The position numbers and the translations under genes are program-made. From contig NZ_JACVFB010000007.1 of NCBI RefSeq assembly GCF_014529945.1, forward strand, positions 310,001-374,000: DNA of 64,000 bases. The letters run 5' to 3'. The notes under the pieces are model-generated. The model saw only the letters and a list, made by a program, of their open reading frames with translations, did not search any database and had not been told where the DNA came from. Position 1 is the stretch's first letter, and every line of letters starts with the position of its first letter. The DNA comes from Chitinophaga varians (GTDB lineage Bacteria; Bacteroidota; Bacteroidia; Chitinophagales; Chitinophagaceae). This document shows, piece by piece, positions 53,463-62,472 of this stretch.

Positions 53463-55052
53463 ATGCTCAGATTTCAATCCATGGTCATCAGCAGTTGCCT
53501 GTTGCTGGCCGTGACTGCCAAAAGGTTGCACGCCCAACGCCTTATACCGCAACCCACGCAGGTAACCACCACCACCGGCGTTTTCAAACTCTCCGGTACT
53601 ACCGCCATCGTAGGTGGCAATAGTGCCGGAGAGGCTAAATACCTCCAGGAAGCTTTCGATAACCGCATCCACCTCAAGCTTCCGTTACAACCTGCCGCCC
53701 AGAACAACTATATCCGTTTGTCACTCAATGCAAAGCTGGACTCCACCCTTGGCAAGGAAGGCTACCTCCTGAAAGTAACACCTGCCGGCGCCACCATCAC
53801 CGCCGCCTCCAATGCAGGGATCTTTTACGGCATACAATCTTTACGACAACTCATTCGCTATAATGAAACCAATGGTTTCACGATCTCCGGCATTGAAATA
53901 AAGGACCAGCCCCGTTTTGGCTGGAGGGCGTTCATGCTGGACGAAGGACGTCACTTTAAAGGCGCTGCCACCGTGAAGAAGTTGTTGGACGAGATGGCCG
54001 CATTGAAAATGAATACCTTCCACTGGCACCTGACCGATGACCAGGGCTGGCGGATAGAGATCAAAAAATATCCCCTGCTGACCAAAGTAGGCAGCCACCG
54101 CGATTCTACGCAGACCGGCAGCTGGAACAGCACCGTATACGACGGCAAGCCGCACGACGGCTTCTATACACAGGAACAGATCCGCGATATCATTGCCTAT
54201 GCCACTGCCCGGCATATCACTATTATTCCTGAAATCGAGATGCCAGGCCACTCTGCGGCCGCCATCGCCTCCTACCCCTGGCTGGGCACCCAACAGACAC
54301 CGATCAAAGTACCAGGGAAATTTGGCGTACACTACGACGTATACAACGTTGCCAATCCTAAGGTAGTCACCTTCCTGCACGATGTGCTGGACGAAGTGAT
54401 GCAGCTCTTCCCTTCGAAAGTGGTCCACATCGGTGGCGACGAAGTGAAGTATGACCAATGGAAAGCCGATGCCGGCGTACAGGCTTATATGAAAGCCAAT
54501 CAGCTGGCCACTCCTGCCGATCTTCAGATATATTTCACCAATGGCATCTCCACCTACCTTGCCGGCAAACAACGCCGCATGATGGGCTGGAACGAAATCA
54601 TGGGCGCCAAACTGCATGAGTACAATGACAACAAAGACGTGAGTACGACCAAGCTGGCCCCCGGTACCATCGTACATTTCTGGAAAGGAGAACTGAAACT
54701 AATCACCGACGCGGTATCAAAAGGATACGATGTGGTCAACTCCTACCATGCAGCTACTTATCTGGACTACAATTACGAACAGATACCGCTGGAAAAGGCG
54801 TATGCCTTCGACCCCATTCCCGCAGGGCTGGATGCAAAATACCACAGCAAAATCCTGGGTATGGGTTGTCAGATGTGGGGAGAATGGATACCCGATGAAA
54901 TGTCTATGGACGACAAAGTGTATCCCCGCCTGGCGGCCTATGCAGAAGACGGCTGGACACTTCCCAAAAACAAGAACTACCGCGAATTCGAGAAGGCGCT
55001 GGCTAATTTCTATGCCCGCTGGAGCGAAAACGGTATCTATTACCACAGATAA
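53463..55052 (+). CDS. Exported beta-N-acetylhexosaminidase, GH20
   Basis: 529-residue secreted enzyme that removes terminal N-acetylglucosamine or N-acetylgalactosamine, for example from chitin fragments. Signal peptide about 1-25 (MVISSCLLLAVTAKRLHAQ). GH20b domain near 26-145 (GYLLKVTPAGATITAASNAG), then the catalytic barrel: WRAFMLDEGRHF, FHWHLTDDQGWR, PEIEMPGHSAAA and HIGGDEVKYDQW (Asp-Glu catalytic pair near 325), ending WGEWIPDEMSMDDKVYPR. All expected residues are there. Confidence 0.95.
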   Translation: MLRFQSMVISSCLLLAVTAKRLHAQRLIPQPTQVTTTTGVFKLSGTTAIVGGNSAGEAKYLQEAFDNRIHLKLPLQPAAQNNYIRLSLNAKLDSTLGKEGYLLKVTPAGATITAASNAGIFYGIQSLRQLIRYNETNGFTISGIEIKDQPRFGWRAFMLDEGRHFKGAATVKKLLDEMAALKMNTFHWHLTDDQGWRIEIKKYPLLTKVGSHRDSTQTGSWNSTVYDGKPHDGFYTQEQIRDIIAYATARHITIIPEIEMPGHSAAAIASYPWLGTQQTPIKVPGKFGVHYDVYNVANPKVVTFLHDVLDEVMQLFPSKVVHIGGDEVKYDQWKADAGVQAYMKANQLATPADLQIYFTNGISTYLAGKQRRMMGWNEIMGAKLHEYNDNKDVSTTKLAPGTIVHFWKGELKLITDAVSKGYDVVNSYHAATYLDYNYEQIPLEKAYAFDPIPAGLDAKYHSKILGMGCQMWGEWIPDEMSMDDKVYPRLAAYAEDGWTLPKNKNYREFEKALANFYARWSENGIYYHR

Positions 55053-55070
55053 CGAACAACGAATTAGGAA

Positions 55071-55187
55071 TTAGGAATTACGAATTACGAATTACGAATT
55101 AGGAGATGGCTAACAAAGAGATCGCTAAATAACCTTTCCGCGAGCAACCTCTTAATTCGTAATTCCTAATTCGTAATTCGTAATTTT
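55071..55187. repeat. Inverted array of ATTCGTA/ATTACGA heptamers
   Basis: Left arm 55071-55103 has GAATTAG and GAATTAC units, the right arm 55152-55187 the complement. The loop between (55104-55150) is unrelated sequence. The arms can form a long A/T hairpin. It separates converging genes, and the same heptamer occurs at 34191. Confidence 0.75.
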
Positions 55188-55812
55188 ATTTTAGCGTATA
55201 GGCGTTACCGGATTTCACCAGATGATACCGGATGGTTTTCCTGGTATCTTTTGCCAGCACGTCCTGTTGTCCTTCCTTCATGGCAGGATAAGCACGCACC
55301 AGTTCTTTACCTTGTACATAAAAAGAGTCCCGCCCTTTATAGTCGCCACCAGACAGGCTGTCCAGCACAGCAGTATTTATTTTCACCACTCCTTTGGGTT
55401 CCACCGCAAAACCATATACTTTCCCGTATAAATCGGTACCGGCAGACGTACTGAACACGTATATCTCTGGTTGTCCGTCACTATTCAGATCAGCAACGAC
55501 CACTCCCGATATAAACCCTTTCACGTCCTTTTCCACGATGGTATCCGCACGGGTAGTATCTTTCACCGATCCGATGCTGACAAACAGATTGCGCAGCGAG
55601 GCATCTCCGCGGGTAGTAACGCTGAAGCGATAATCCCGGAAGGTGGTGTCCATTTTGAAAGTAGCCCTGCTTTCCGCAGGTGCTGGTGTGGCAGGTCTTG
55701 AACTATCGTCCGCCCTGCCTTGCTGGGCTTTCTTTTGCTCACTCAGGTTGTTGCAGGACGATGTCATCCACAGTAAAAAAAAGCTTGTCAACAGGTACTG
55801 TATATATCTCAT
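55186..55812 (-). CDS. Putative lipoprotein, function unknown
   Basis: 208 residues. The signal ends at lipobox TSSC (Cys20). A Lys/Gln/Pro linker leads to a beta-rich domain (RDYRFSVTTRGDASLRNLFV) with GVVVADLNSDGQPEIYVF near 110, a calcium-like DxNxDG motif of the FG-GAP/VCBS type. Similar Bacteroidota proteins are sometimes called PliI-like lysozyme inhibitors; I cannot confirm that. It follows the small protein gene at 55816 by 3 bp on the same strand. Confidence 0.7.
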   Translation of the reverse strand: MRYIQYLLTSFFLLWMTSSCNNLSEQKKAQQGRADDSSRPATPAPAESRATFKMDTTFRDYRFSVTTRGDASLRNLFVSIGSVKDTTRADTIVEKDVKGFISGVVVADLNSDGQPEIYVFSTSAGTDLYGKVYGFAVEPKGVVKINTAVLDSLSGGDYKGRDSFYVQGKELVRAYPAMKEGQQDVLAKDTRKTIRYHLVKSGNAYTLK

Positions 55813-55815
55813 AAG

Positions 55816-55992
55816 TTACCGTTTGTGTTTGGATGATTTATGTTCCTTCCGATTATGGGTGGTATCGGAACCTTTAAAATCCTGCTCTTCATTTTTACGG
55901 CTGTCGAGGTTATCGCGGATTTCCGGTTTAGGCATATTGCTCAAAGGCATCTGCTTGCTCTGATGGGTGTTTTCACTTCTTGATCTTTTCAT
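55816..55992 (-). CDS. Small hydrophilic basic protein
   Basis: 58 residues rich in Ser, Lys, Arg and Asn (MKRSRSENTHQSKQMPLSN...HNRKEHKSSKHKR). No signal or membrane segment. I chose the ATG at 55992; another Met is at 56001, and the open frame reaches 56151 with no coding-like sequence. It lies 3 bp before the lipoprotein gene, so the pair is probably one transcript. Its function is unknown; charged short proteins like this are typical of the group. Confidence 0.5.
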   Translation of the reverse strand: MKRSRSENTHQSKQMPLSNMPKPEIRDNLDSRKNEEQDFKGSDTTHNRKEHKSSKHKR

Positions 55993-56270
55993 AACCAGCA
56001 TTTTGAGGTGAGTAATACAGTATGTGCCACAAATGCAGTGCCTTAGTGTCTGATTGACCACAGATAACCCTTTAGCAGCTCCGCCATTGTCACTATGCTT
56101 CCCCTGAATGACGGCCAAAATCCACACTATGGCCGTGATCAGCCGCTGCAAGCGTATCAGAAACCCTTTTCACAAAAGAACCATTCTCAATAGCTTATGT
56201 GTTCCCTACTCATTTTATAGAATTTCCAGCATGATATTGGTCATGTGTTGGTTGACAAAAAACAGATTTT

Positions 56271-56567
56271 ATGAAGAACCTTCCTGCTACAATCGGACTC
56301 ATGATCGTATTGTTTGTATTCTTTCTGTTCCAGGGCAACCTTAACCGCACGGTACAGGCTAATCCCGTGAATCAGGACGAACTGGTGCAACAGGATGAAC
56401 TGGTGAAACAGACCGGTTATCAGGAACTATTTCAGGACACATTTCCCCCTAAGATGAGGGACACTATCAATCCTGCGCGTAAAGCAAAGAAAGAAAAGAG
56501 AGAGATGAAGAAAGAGATGAAAAAACATCAGAAAGATAGTTCCGGCAAAAAAGACATGATCATGTAA
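56271..56567 (+). CDS. Small membrane-anchored Lys-rich protein
   Basis: 98 residues. A single N-terminal hydrophobic segment (about 5-22, TIGLMIVLFVFFLFQG) is followed by a Gln/Asp/Glu stretch with two QDELV repeats, then a very basic tail (KAKKEKREMKKEMKKHQK). It could be a signal-anchored envelope protein; no family is recognised. A terminator follows 10 bp downstream, which supports a real gene. A 118-bp AT-rich upstream region precedes it. Confidence 0.6.
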   Translation: MKNLPATIGLMIVLFVFFLFQGNLNRTVQANPVNQDELVQQDELVKQTGYQELFQDTFPPKMRDTINPARKAKKEKREMKKEMKKHQKDSSGKKDMIM

Positions 56568-56577
56568 AGTGAGTTTT

Positions 56578-56604
56578 CGCCCTGACAATGTCGGGGCTTT
56601 TTTA
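56578..56604. terminator. Terminator between the small Lys-rich gene and mgtC-like gene
   Basis: GCCCTGAC and GTCGGGGC pair (one G-T) with an AAT loop and a following T-run on the plus strand (CTTTTTT). It serves the small gene and lies at the end of the convergent MgtC gene. Confidence 0.7.
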
Positions 56605-57273
56605 TGCGCTCCAGGATATTTCCTTTACGCCGCTGTCGGCCTGTACTTCTGCTACCAGCGCAGCGAAGGTGATTTTGTCCAGATTTCTGAAGCGGATATT
56701 CAGCAGAAAAAGCGTGTCGGTCTGTTCAATATTACAACCTACGATATGGAGGGTGCTGTTATGAAAAAGTTTGTCGACCAGTTCTACTGATTTACTTCTT
56801 TCGAAGGTGACAATACGAATGCTTTTATGTTCAAAGCGGGAGAGAAATCTTCTTTCGATGGGTTGCAGTGCCCACAGGATAATAATCGCGATAACGGTGG
56901 CGACGAGGGCTGCAAAATACATTCCGCCGCCGGTGGCCAGTCCGATGGCCGCTACTGTCCATAAGCCTGCGGCGGTAGTGAGGCCTCTGATCACGCCTTC
57001 TTTCAGGAAGAGGATGGTGCCTGCGCCGATGAACCCGATGCCGCTGATCACCTGTGCGGCCACCCTGGAGGGGTCCAGTACCACGTTAGGCCTGCCGAGA
57101 ATGTCTTCAAAGCCGTAGGCAGAAACCATCATGGTGAGTGCGGCGCCGACGCATACCATCATATGGGTACGCAAACCGGCGGCCCAGTCTTTCCGTTCCC
57201 GTTCCAGTCCGATCATGCCGCCGAACACTGCGGCAAGCAAAAGCCTTAACAGTATTTCCGTCCATGGGATCAT
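56602..57273 (-). CDS. MgtC/SapB-family membrane protein
   Basis: 223 residues. Five helices span about 5-20, 38-54, 72-95, 102-118 and 122-135, with the family motifs GGMIGLERERKDWAAGLRTHMMV, SGIGFIGAGTIL and RGLTTAAGLWTVAAIGLA. The C-terminal ACT-like domain follows (IRIVTFERSKSVELVDKLF). Related proteins regulate magnesium or phosphate homeostasis. It is a single gene. Confidence 0.9.
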   Translation of the reverse strand: MIPWTEILLRLLLAAVFGGMIGLERERKDWAAGLRTHMMVCVGAALTMMVSAYGFEDILGRPNVVLDPSRVAAQVISGIGFIGAGTILFLKEGVIRGLTTAAGLWTVAAIGLATGGGMYFAALVATVIAIIILWALQPIERRFLSRFEHKSIRIVTFERSKSVELVDKLFHNSTLHIVGCNIEQTDTLFLLNIRFRNLDKITFAALVAEVQADSGVKEISWSA

Positions 57274-57322
57274 ACTATTAAAGTTAGGGTATTATTCTGT
57301 AACAGGAATGGCTGTACGTTAT

Positions 57323-58186
57323 TTACGCTTCCAGGGTACCGAAGAGGCCATTTTTATAGTCAGCGATGGCCTGGTCTACCTCGGTGGCGGTATTCATGAC
57401 GAAATTGTCTTTGGCCGCTACTGGTTCATTGATCGGCTCCGCGCAGAGATAAAGTATCCGGGCGGTTTCATCGCAGGTGATCTGTATGTCCGCTGCGGCA
57501 TCGTCCTTGTCGAATATCACTAGGTGATAGCCGTTGACCGCAGTACCATTGACCGTCACTTGTCCGTCCATTACATACAGCAGTGTCCAGTAGCCGGGTG
57601 TGGCTTTGAGCGTGGTGGATTTCCCTGCCTGGAGGGAGCCCCAGATCGCGATGATGGGCGTGAAGTTTTGCAGCGGGCCGGTTTTGCCTTCATAGTTGCC
57701 GCTGACGAGTGTCAGCTGTACCCCGTCGGCCTGGGCCACGGGCGGCATGTCTGCTCCTTTTACGTATTGATAGTAGGGATCGTCGCCTTTACGTGCAGCG
57801 GGCGCGTTGAACCACAGCTGCAGCAGTTCGTAGTTGCCGCCCTTACGGAGAAAATCTTCAGACGGGCCTTCGCTGTGGAGGATGCCTTTACCGGCAAACA
57901 TCCACTGCACGTCACCAGCGGTAACGGTCATGGCATTGCCTGCGTTGTCGCGATGGTAGCCCTGTCCCTGCAGCATGAAGGTCACCGGTGCAAAGCCGCG
58001 GTGCGGATGCGGATGCAGTCTTTCCGCCGGAGCGCCCGGTGCGTAGTATTTTGCCGGCATATGGTGCAGCACAATAAACGGACTGGCAAAACGGAACTGC
58101 ATAGATGGCAGCGGTTGCCTTACCACTTCTGTATCTGTAATGTGTTTTTCCCGGCCTTCAATCACATGCAGGATCTTCTTTTCCAT
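57323..58186 (-). CDS. Pirin-family cupin protein
   Basis: 287 residues with two cupin domains. The first has HHMPAKYYAPGAPAERLHPH and HPHRGFAPVTFML (metal-binding His), the second is near 190-250. A pirin may act as a quercetinase-like dioxygenase or a redox regulator. Length and order of motifs fit. It lies 11 bp downstream of the CNNM-type gene on the same strand; no functional link is obvious. Confidence 0.88.
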   Translation of the reverse strand: MEKKILHVIEGREKHITDTEVVRQPLPSMQFRFASPFIVLHHMPAKYYAPGAPAERLHPHPHRGFAPVTFMLQGQGYHRDNAGNAMTVTAGDVQWMFAGKGILHSEGPSEDFLRKGGNYELLQLWFNAPAARKGDDPYYQYVKGADMPPVAQADGVQLTLVSGNYEGKTGPLQNFTPIIAIWGSLQAGKSTTLKATPGYWTLLYVMDGQVTVNGTAVNGYHLVIFDKDDAAADIQITCDETARILYLCAEPINEPVAAKDNFVMNTATEVDQAIADYKNGLFGTLEA

Positions 58187-58197
58187 ATGGCAATAAT

Positions 58198-59484
58198 TTA
58201 TCGGATCAACTTTAAACGTGCTTTCTCAACAGAGCTTCTGAACATCTTAAGAATCAGCACTTCATAATTTTCAATCACCAGCACCTCTCCTTCCCTCGGA
58301 ATGTTACCGTGGATATAGTTGATTAAACCGGAGAGTGTTTCATAATGTTCACTTTCGGGGAGGGGTACCGGCAGCAGTTCGTTAATATCTGCGAGGTATT
58401 CGTGGGCGTCCACCAGGTAGGTGTTCTCATCCTTTTTCTCCACGATCGGCGTTTCCTGATCATGTTCATCCTGAATATCGCCTACCAGTTCTTCGAGGAT
58501 ATCCTCCATGGTAACGATGCCTTCCGTATCGCCGAATTCGTTGGTCACCACCGCCATTTGCAGGCGCTGGCTCTGGAAAGTACGGAGCAGGTCTTTGATC
58601 TTCATGCTATCGGGCACGTAGAAGCAGGGTTTGAGGATGTCCTGTATGTTGGTCAGCGTTTTTTCGAGGACGCCTTTCACCAGGTCTTTTGTATAAATAA
58701 CGCCCTTCAGTTCATCGAGGGTGTTGCTGTATACCGGGTAGCGGGAATAACCATCTTTGATCACCTGATCGATCAGCTCCTGAAAGGGTTTGCTCATATC
58801 GAGGGCAGAGATGTCTTTCCGGTGGGTCAGGATTTCTTTTACACGGCTGTCGTCGAATTCAAACACGTTCTGGATCAGTTCGCGTTCCGTTTCTTCGATA
58901 GCACCGCCTTCCTGGCTCTCGGAGATAATGAGCTTCAGTTCCTCTTCGGAGTGAATTTCGGACTCTCCTGCCGGCGTTAAACCGATCAGCCGGAGGATGC
59001 TGTTGGCCAGGCCATTGAGCAGCCAGATAAACGGCCGGAAAATGACGAAAAAGAACCGGAGCGGCAGCGCTACGGCCATGGTGGTAGGCAGTGGCTTGCG
59101 GATGGCCATGGATTTAGGGGCCAGTTCACCGAAAACGATATGTAATATGGTGATGGTCAGAAAAGCGACCGGTATGGCGATGTTATGCGCGGTGCTTTCC
59201 GTCATCCGGATGTGCAACGCGTCCATCAGCCGCAGGATCAGGGTGGTCACTACTGATTCGCCTACCCAGCCCAGGCCGAGGGAGGCCAGGGTGATGCCCA
59301 GCTGCGTGGCCGCCAGGTAGCCGTCAAGATTACTCAGGATATGTTTGGCCGCTGTTGTGGCCCTGCTCAGGCCGCCTTTGCTGTTGATCTGTGAAGAACG
59401 TACTTTCACGATGGCAAATTCCGCCGCTACAAAAAATCCATTTAATAAAACTAAAAAACAAGTCAGAAAAACCTGCAAAAGCAT
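58198..59484 (-). CDS. CNNM/CorC-type (HlyC/CBS) membrane protein
   Basis: 428 residues. The N-terminal CNNM membrane domain (about 1-190, FLVLLNGFFVAAEFAIVKVR at 10-29, then helices near 75-95, 105-130 and 137-160) is followed by two CBS units (about 205-330, RKDISALDMSKPFQELIDQV; LKPCFYVPDSMKIKDLLRTF) and a CorC_HlyC transporter-associated domain with IVTMEDILEELVGDIQDEHD. Members are linked to magnesium/cobalt efflux and cell integrity. The C-terminus GNIPREGEVLVIENYEVLIL is typical. Confidence 0.92.
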   Translation of the reverse strand: MLLQVFLTCFLVLLNGFFVAAEFAIVKVRSSQINSKGGLSRATTAAKHILSNLDGYLAATQLGITLASLGLGWVGESVVTTLILRLMDALHIRMTESTAHNIAIPVAFLTITILHIVFGELAPKSMAIRKPLPTTMAVALPLRFFFVIFRPFIWLLNGLANSILRLIGLTPAGESEIHSEEELKLIISESQEGGAIEETERELIQNVFEFDDSRVKEILTHRKDISALDMSKPFQELIDQVIKDGYSRYPVYSNTLDELKGVIYTKDLVKGVLEKTLTNIQDILKPCFYVPDSMKIKDLLRTFQSQRLQMAVVTNEFGDTEGIVTMEDILEELVGDIQDEHDQETPIVEKKDENTYLVDAHEYLADINELLPVPLPESEHYETLSGLINYIHGNIPREGEVLVIENYEVLILKMFRSSVEKARLKLIR

Positions 59485-59562
59485 GAATGTGGTAATTGGT
59501 TCGCAACCCCAAATATAGGTAAATCAATTTTTATGCGTCTGTTTTTCTCGCAATGGGGTTCC

Positions 59563-59708
59563 CGCAAAGGCGCAAAGCAGCAAAGACGCAAAGATTACAT
59601 AAGCCAGGTAAGGGAGCAAGGGAGCGGAGATCACATTTGATCTTCGCTCCCTTGCTCCCTTATTATTCTTATCAATCCTTTGCGTCTTTGCTGCTTTGCG
59701 CCTTTGCG
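59563..59708. repeat. Large inverted repeat of CTTTGCG words with inner CTCCCTTG palindrome
   Basis: A perfect 31-bp inverted repeat (59563-59593 and 59678-59708), built from CTTTGCG-type 7- to 9-mers, encloses a second perfect inverted pair of 17 bp (59610-59626 with 59645-59661) rich in GGGAGCAA. It fills the gap between the CNNM-type and TauE genes, which are transcribed away from it, and could fold into a long cruciform. It is not coding. Confidence 0.85.
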
Positions 59709-59791
59709 AGAAAAAAAATCACACAATAGTCCACTAATTTCATAGAGTTTATGTATTTTGTGGACAAATTAGGCTGGCTCATTGTTTTAAA

Positions 59792-60769
59792 ATGGAGAAA
59801 CAAACAACTACCATAGTCACCACAGTACCCGCGGATGAAGCGGCACTGAAGCCCCTGCTGGTAAGCGGGGCGGTGGCAGGCGGCGATGCCGCCGCAGTAA
59901 AAAAGCAGCGATGGATTTATTGGTTGATAGGCATTCTGTTCCTGGTAACAGCGCTTGCCCTGGTCTGGTACTTTGTGCCGGAGTTTAGGGTGCACGTGGA
60001 AGATGTCCCACCTACTTTTTATTATTTTCTGGCAGCGGGTTTTCTGTTTGCCATGATTGACGGGGCCATAGGCATGTCTTATGGCATCACCTCCACCACT
60101 TTCTCCCTGAGCATGGGTATCCCACCAGCTTCGGCCAGCACGGCGGTGCATATATCGGAAATCCTCAGCAATGGTATCGCCGGGTGGATGCACTTCAAAA
60201 TGGGCAACGTCAACAAAAAGCTGTTTAAAATTCTGATCATCCCGGGTATTACCGGCGCGGTGATTGGCGCGTACCTCCTCTCCTCTCTTGAACATTATTC
60301 GATGTATACCAAACCGGTGGTATCATTGTACACGCTGATACTGGGTTCCATTATCTTCAAAAGGGCTGTTCAGGCGCAACGCGCCCAGCACAACGGGAAA
60401 AAAATAAAACGTATCGGGCTACTGGGCTTTGGCGGCGGCTTTATCGACGCCATCGGCGGTGGCGGATGGGGTTCTATCGTGCTGTCGTCCCTGATCGCAG
60501 GCCGCAGGCATCCGCGTTTTTCGCTGGGCACGGTGAAGGCTACCCGCTTTTTCATCGCCATGCTGAGCTCTCTCACCTTCGTAGCGGCACTGTCGCATGT
60601 TCACTGGGACGCAGTACTGGGGCTGGTCATCGGCAGCGCGGTAGCATCTCCTATTGCGGCCAAAGTGTCCAATAAAATCTCTGCCAAAACTATTATGATG
60701 GCAGTGTCCATCATTGTGATAGCGGCCAGCATCAAGAGTATCTACAGCTTTGTGTTCAAAATATTGTAA
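59792..60769 (+). CDS. TauE/SafE-family sulfite-export-type permease
   Basis: 325 residues. About 45 cytoplasmic residues are followed by eight predicted helices. The TauE/SafE hallmarks are MIDGAIGMSYGITSTTF near 87-103, STAVHISEILSNGIAGW near 113 and IDAIGGGGWGSIVLSS near 216-231. Members move sulfite or organosulfur anions or act as unknown carbon/sulfur permeases. The long inverted repeat sits upstream. Confidence 0.9.
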   Translation: MEKQTTTIVTTVPADEAALKPLLVSGAVAGGDAAAVKKQRWIYWLIGILFLVTALALVWYFVPEFRVHVEDVPPTFYYFLAAGFLFAMIDGAIGMSYGITSTTFSLSMGIPPASASTAVHISEILSNGIAGWMHFKMGNVNKKLFKILIIPGITGAVIGAYLLSSLEHYSMYTKPVVSLYTLILGSIIFKRAVQAQRAQHNGKKIKRIGLLGFGGGFIDAIGGGGWGSIVLSSLIAGRRHPRFSLGTVKATRFFIAMLSSLTFVAALSHVHWDAVLGLVIGSAVASPIAAKVSNKISAKTIMMAVSIIVIAASIKSIYSFVFKIL

Positions 60770-60783
60770 TCTACCCTCTAATA

Positions 60784-61113
60784 CTAATCATGCGTTACAG
60801 GCCGGTTAGCCGTCAGGGTGACCGGCTTGTTTATTTCATACTGCACCCAGGCTTCCACAATCACTTCTTCCCTGTCACTGAATGGTTGGCCGGGCAGGAA
60901 CTTATCTGCAATATCCACACGGATCTCTGCCGTGCGGTCTTCCAGCAGATAGGTGGTTTTACCGACCTTTTCCGTAATATATCCCCGGATTTTTACCGTC
61001 GCGCTGTCGTAGGTCAACTGGCGTGCATTTTTCAGGACTTCACCTATTGTATAATACTTTTTCTGGGCGAGAAAACATAACGGTAATAACAAACCCAGTA
61101 ACAAACATTTCAT
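60784..61113 (-). CDS. Exported BOF-fold (YgiW/YdeI-like OB) protein
   Basis: 109 residues from the ATG at 61113, giving a signal peptide MKCLLLGLLLPLCFLAQ. The rest is a small OB fold: KIRGYITEKVGKTTYLLED near 48-66, AEIRVDIADKFLPG near 69, and EVIVEAWVQYE. These proteins are periplasmic and stress linked in enterobacteria. A frame from 61197 exists, but the longer start puts charged residues before the signal. Confidence 0.8.
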   Translation of the reverse strand: MKCLLLGLLLPLCFLAQKKYYTIGEVLKNARQLTYDSATVKIRGYITEKVGKTTYLLEDRTAEIRVDIADKFLPGQPFSDREEVIVEAWVQYEINKPVTLTANRPVTHD

Positions 61114-61260
61114 ATGGACGATGTTGGTTTGATAGTGTAACAACCGGAAAGGCCAAAATGTTACACGTATAGGCGACAACGTTGTATAACCGTTCAAAAT
61201 TCCTCTTTATATAATATGAATGAAATGTACTAGCTTTCGGGGAGAAACAAATTTCCATAC

Positions 61261-62472
61261 ATGGAAGTCCTCAAAAATTACCGTGGTATATTCCTGCTGC
61301 TGGCCGGAATTATCGCAGGTTCCATAGCCGGGATGCTATTGGGGCCAAAGGTGGAAGTGATCAAACCGATTGGTGATATTTTTCTGAACCTGTTATTTAC
61401 TGCTGTCATACCTTTGGTATTTTTTGCGATTGCATCTGCCATTGCGCATATCGATGCCTCGCACCGGCTGGGGAAGGTATTGGGCGTGATGTCGCTGGTA
61501 TTTCTCAGTACCCTGCTGATTGCTGCTTTCCTGACCATTGTGGCTGTATGGATATTTCCAATTCATCAGCAGGTGGTATTGACGCCTGTGGCCAATCATG
61601 AAAGCATCGGCACTTTCGGCGACCAACTGACGCGGTTACTGACCGTCAGCGAGTTTTACGAACTGCTTTCCCGCAAGAACATGTTACCGTTCATCATCTT
61701 CTCTGTATTGACCGGCATGGCCGCTATGCGGGCAGGAGAACGGGGCGCCTCTTTCCGGCGTTTTTTGCATTCCGGCAATGAGGTGATGAAAGACCTGCTG
61801 ACGCTACTGATGAAGGCGGGCCCGGTGGGACTGGGCGCTTATTTCGCCTATCAGGTAGGGACGGTAGGGCCACAGTTGTTTGGTACCTATGCCCACTCGC
61901 TGGGCATCTATTATGGTTTCGGTACTATCTATTTTCTCGTTGGCTTCAGCTTCTATGCCTTTGTGGCCGGCGGTTTCAAAGGGGTAAAGATTTTCTGGAA
62001 AAATAATGTTGTGCCTACGCTCACAGCAGTAGGCACCGGTAGCAGTATCGCTACTATTCCGGCCAATCTGGAAGCGGTACACAAAATGGGTGTACCGGCA
62101 TCCGTGGGTAATGTGGTGGTACCGTTGGGCGCAACGCTGCATAAAGACGGCTCCAGTATCAGTTCCATCATCAAGATGGCCGTGGTGTTTGCCATGTTTG
62201 GCAAAGGTTTCGACAGTGTCAACGTGATCGTGATGGCACTGGGCATCACGGTGATCGTGAGCATTGTGGAAGGCGGCATTCCCAATGGCGGTTACATCGG
62301 TGAACTGCTGGTGATGTCGGTATACGGTTTCCCTCCGGAGGCGCTCCCGCCGCTGATGGTGATCGGCACATTGGTAGATCCGCTGGCCACCATTTTAAAT
62401 GCGACGGGAGACAACGTAGCGGCTATGCTGGTAACCCGGTTTCTGCCAAAGCGGGCTGCGGTAAGCGTTTAA
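61261..62472 (+). CDS. Dicarboxylate/amino acid:cation symporter
   Basis: 403 residues of the DAACS (GltP/DctA) family. The membrane layout has helices at about 8-28, 40-62, 74-100, 140-155, 183-210 and 220-245, plus two re-entrant hairpins: a TGSSIATIPANLEAVHKMG segment near 261 and VPLGATLHKDGSSI near 291. The substrate-binding VDPLATILNATGDNVAAML is near the end. It imports glutamate, aspartate or C4-dicarboxylates with Na+ or H+. The end overlaps the convergent trans-sulfuration gene by 50 bp. Confidence 0.92.
   Translation: MEVLKNYRGIFLLLAGIIAGSIAGMLLGPKVEVIKPIGDIFLNLLFTAVIPLVFFAIASAIAHIDASHRLGKVLGVMSLVFLSTLLIAAFLTIVAVWIFPIHQQVVLTPVANHESIGTFGDQLTRLLTVSEFYELLSRKNMLPFIIFSVLTGMAAMRAGERGASFRRFLHSGNEVMKDLLTLLMKAGPVGLGAYFAYQVGTVGPQLFGTYAHSLGIYYGFGTIYFLVGFSFYAFVAGGFKGVKIFWKNNVVPTLTAVGTGSSIATIPANLEAVHKMGVPASVGNVVVPLGATLHKDGSSISSIIKMAVVFAMFGKGFDSVNVIVMALGITVIVSIVEGGIPNGGYIGELLVMSVYGFPPEALPPLMVIGTLVDPLATILNATGDNVAAMLVTRFLPKRAAVSV

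Noticed and set aside
53463..55052. GH20 gene as part of the six-gene cassette
   Set aside because: A 68-bp gap with its own -7 box precedes it, and its function (secreted glycosidase) does not fit with the cytoplasmic cassette.
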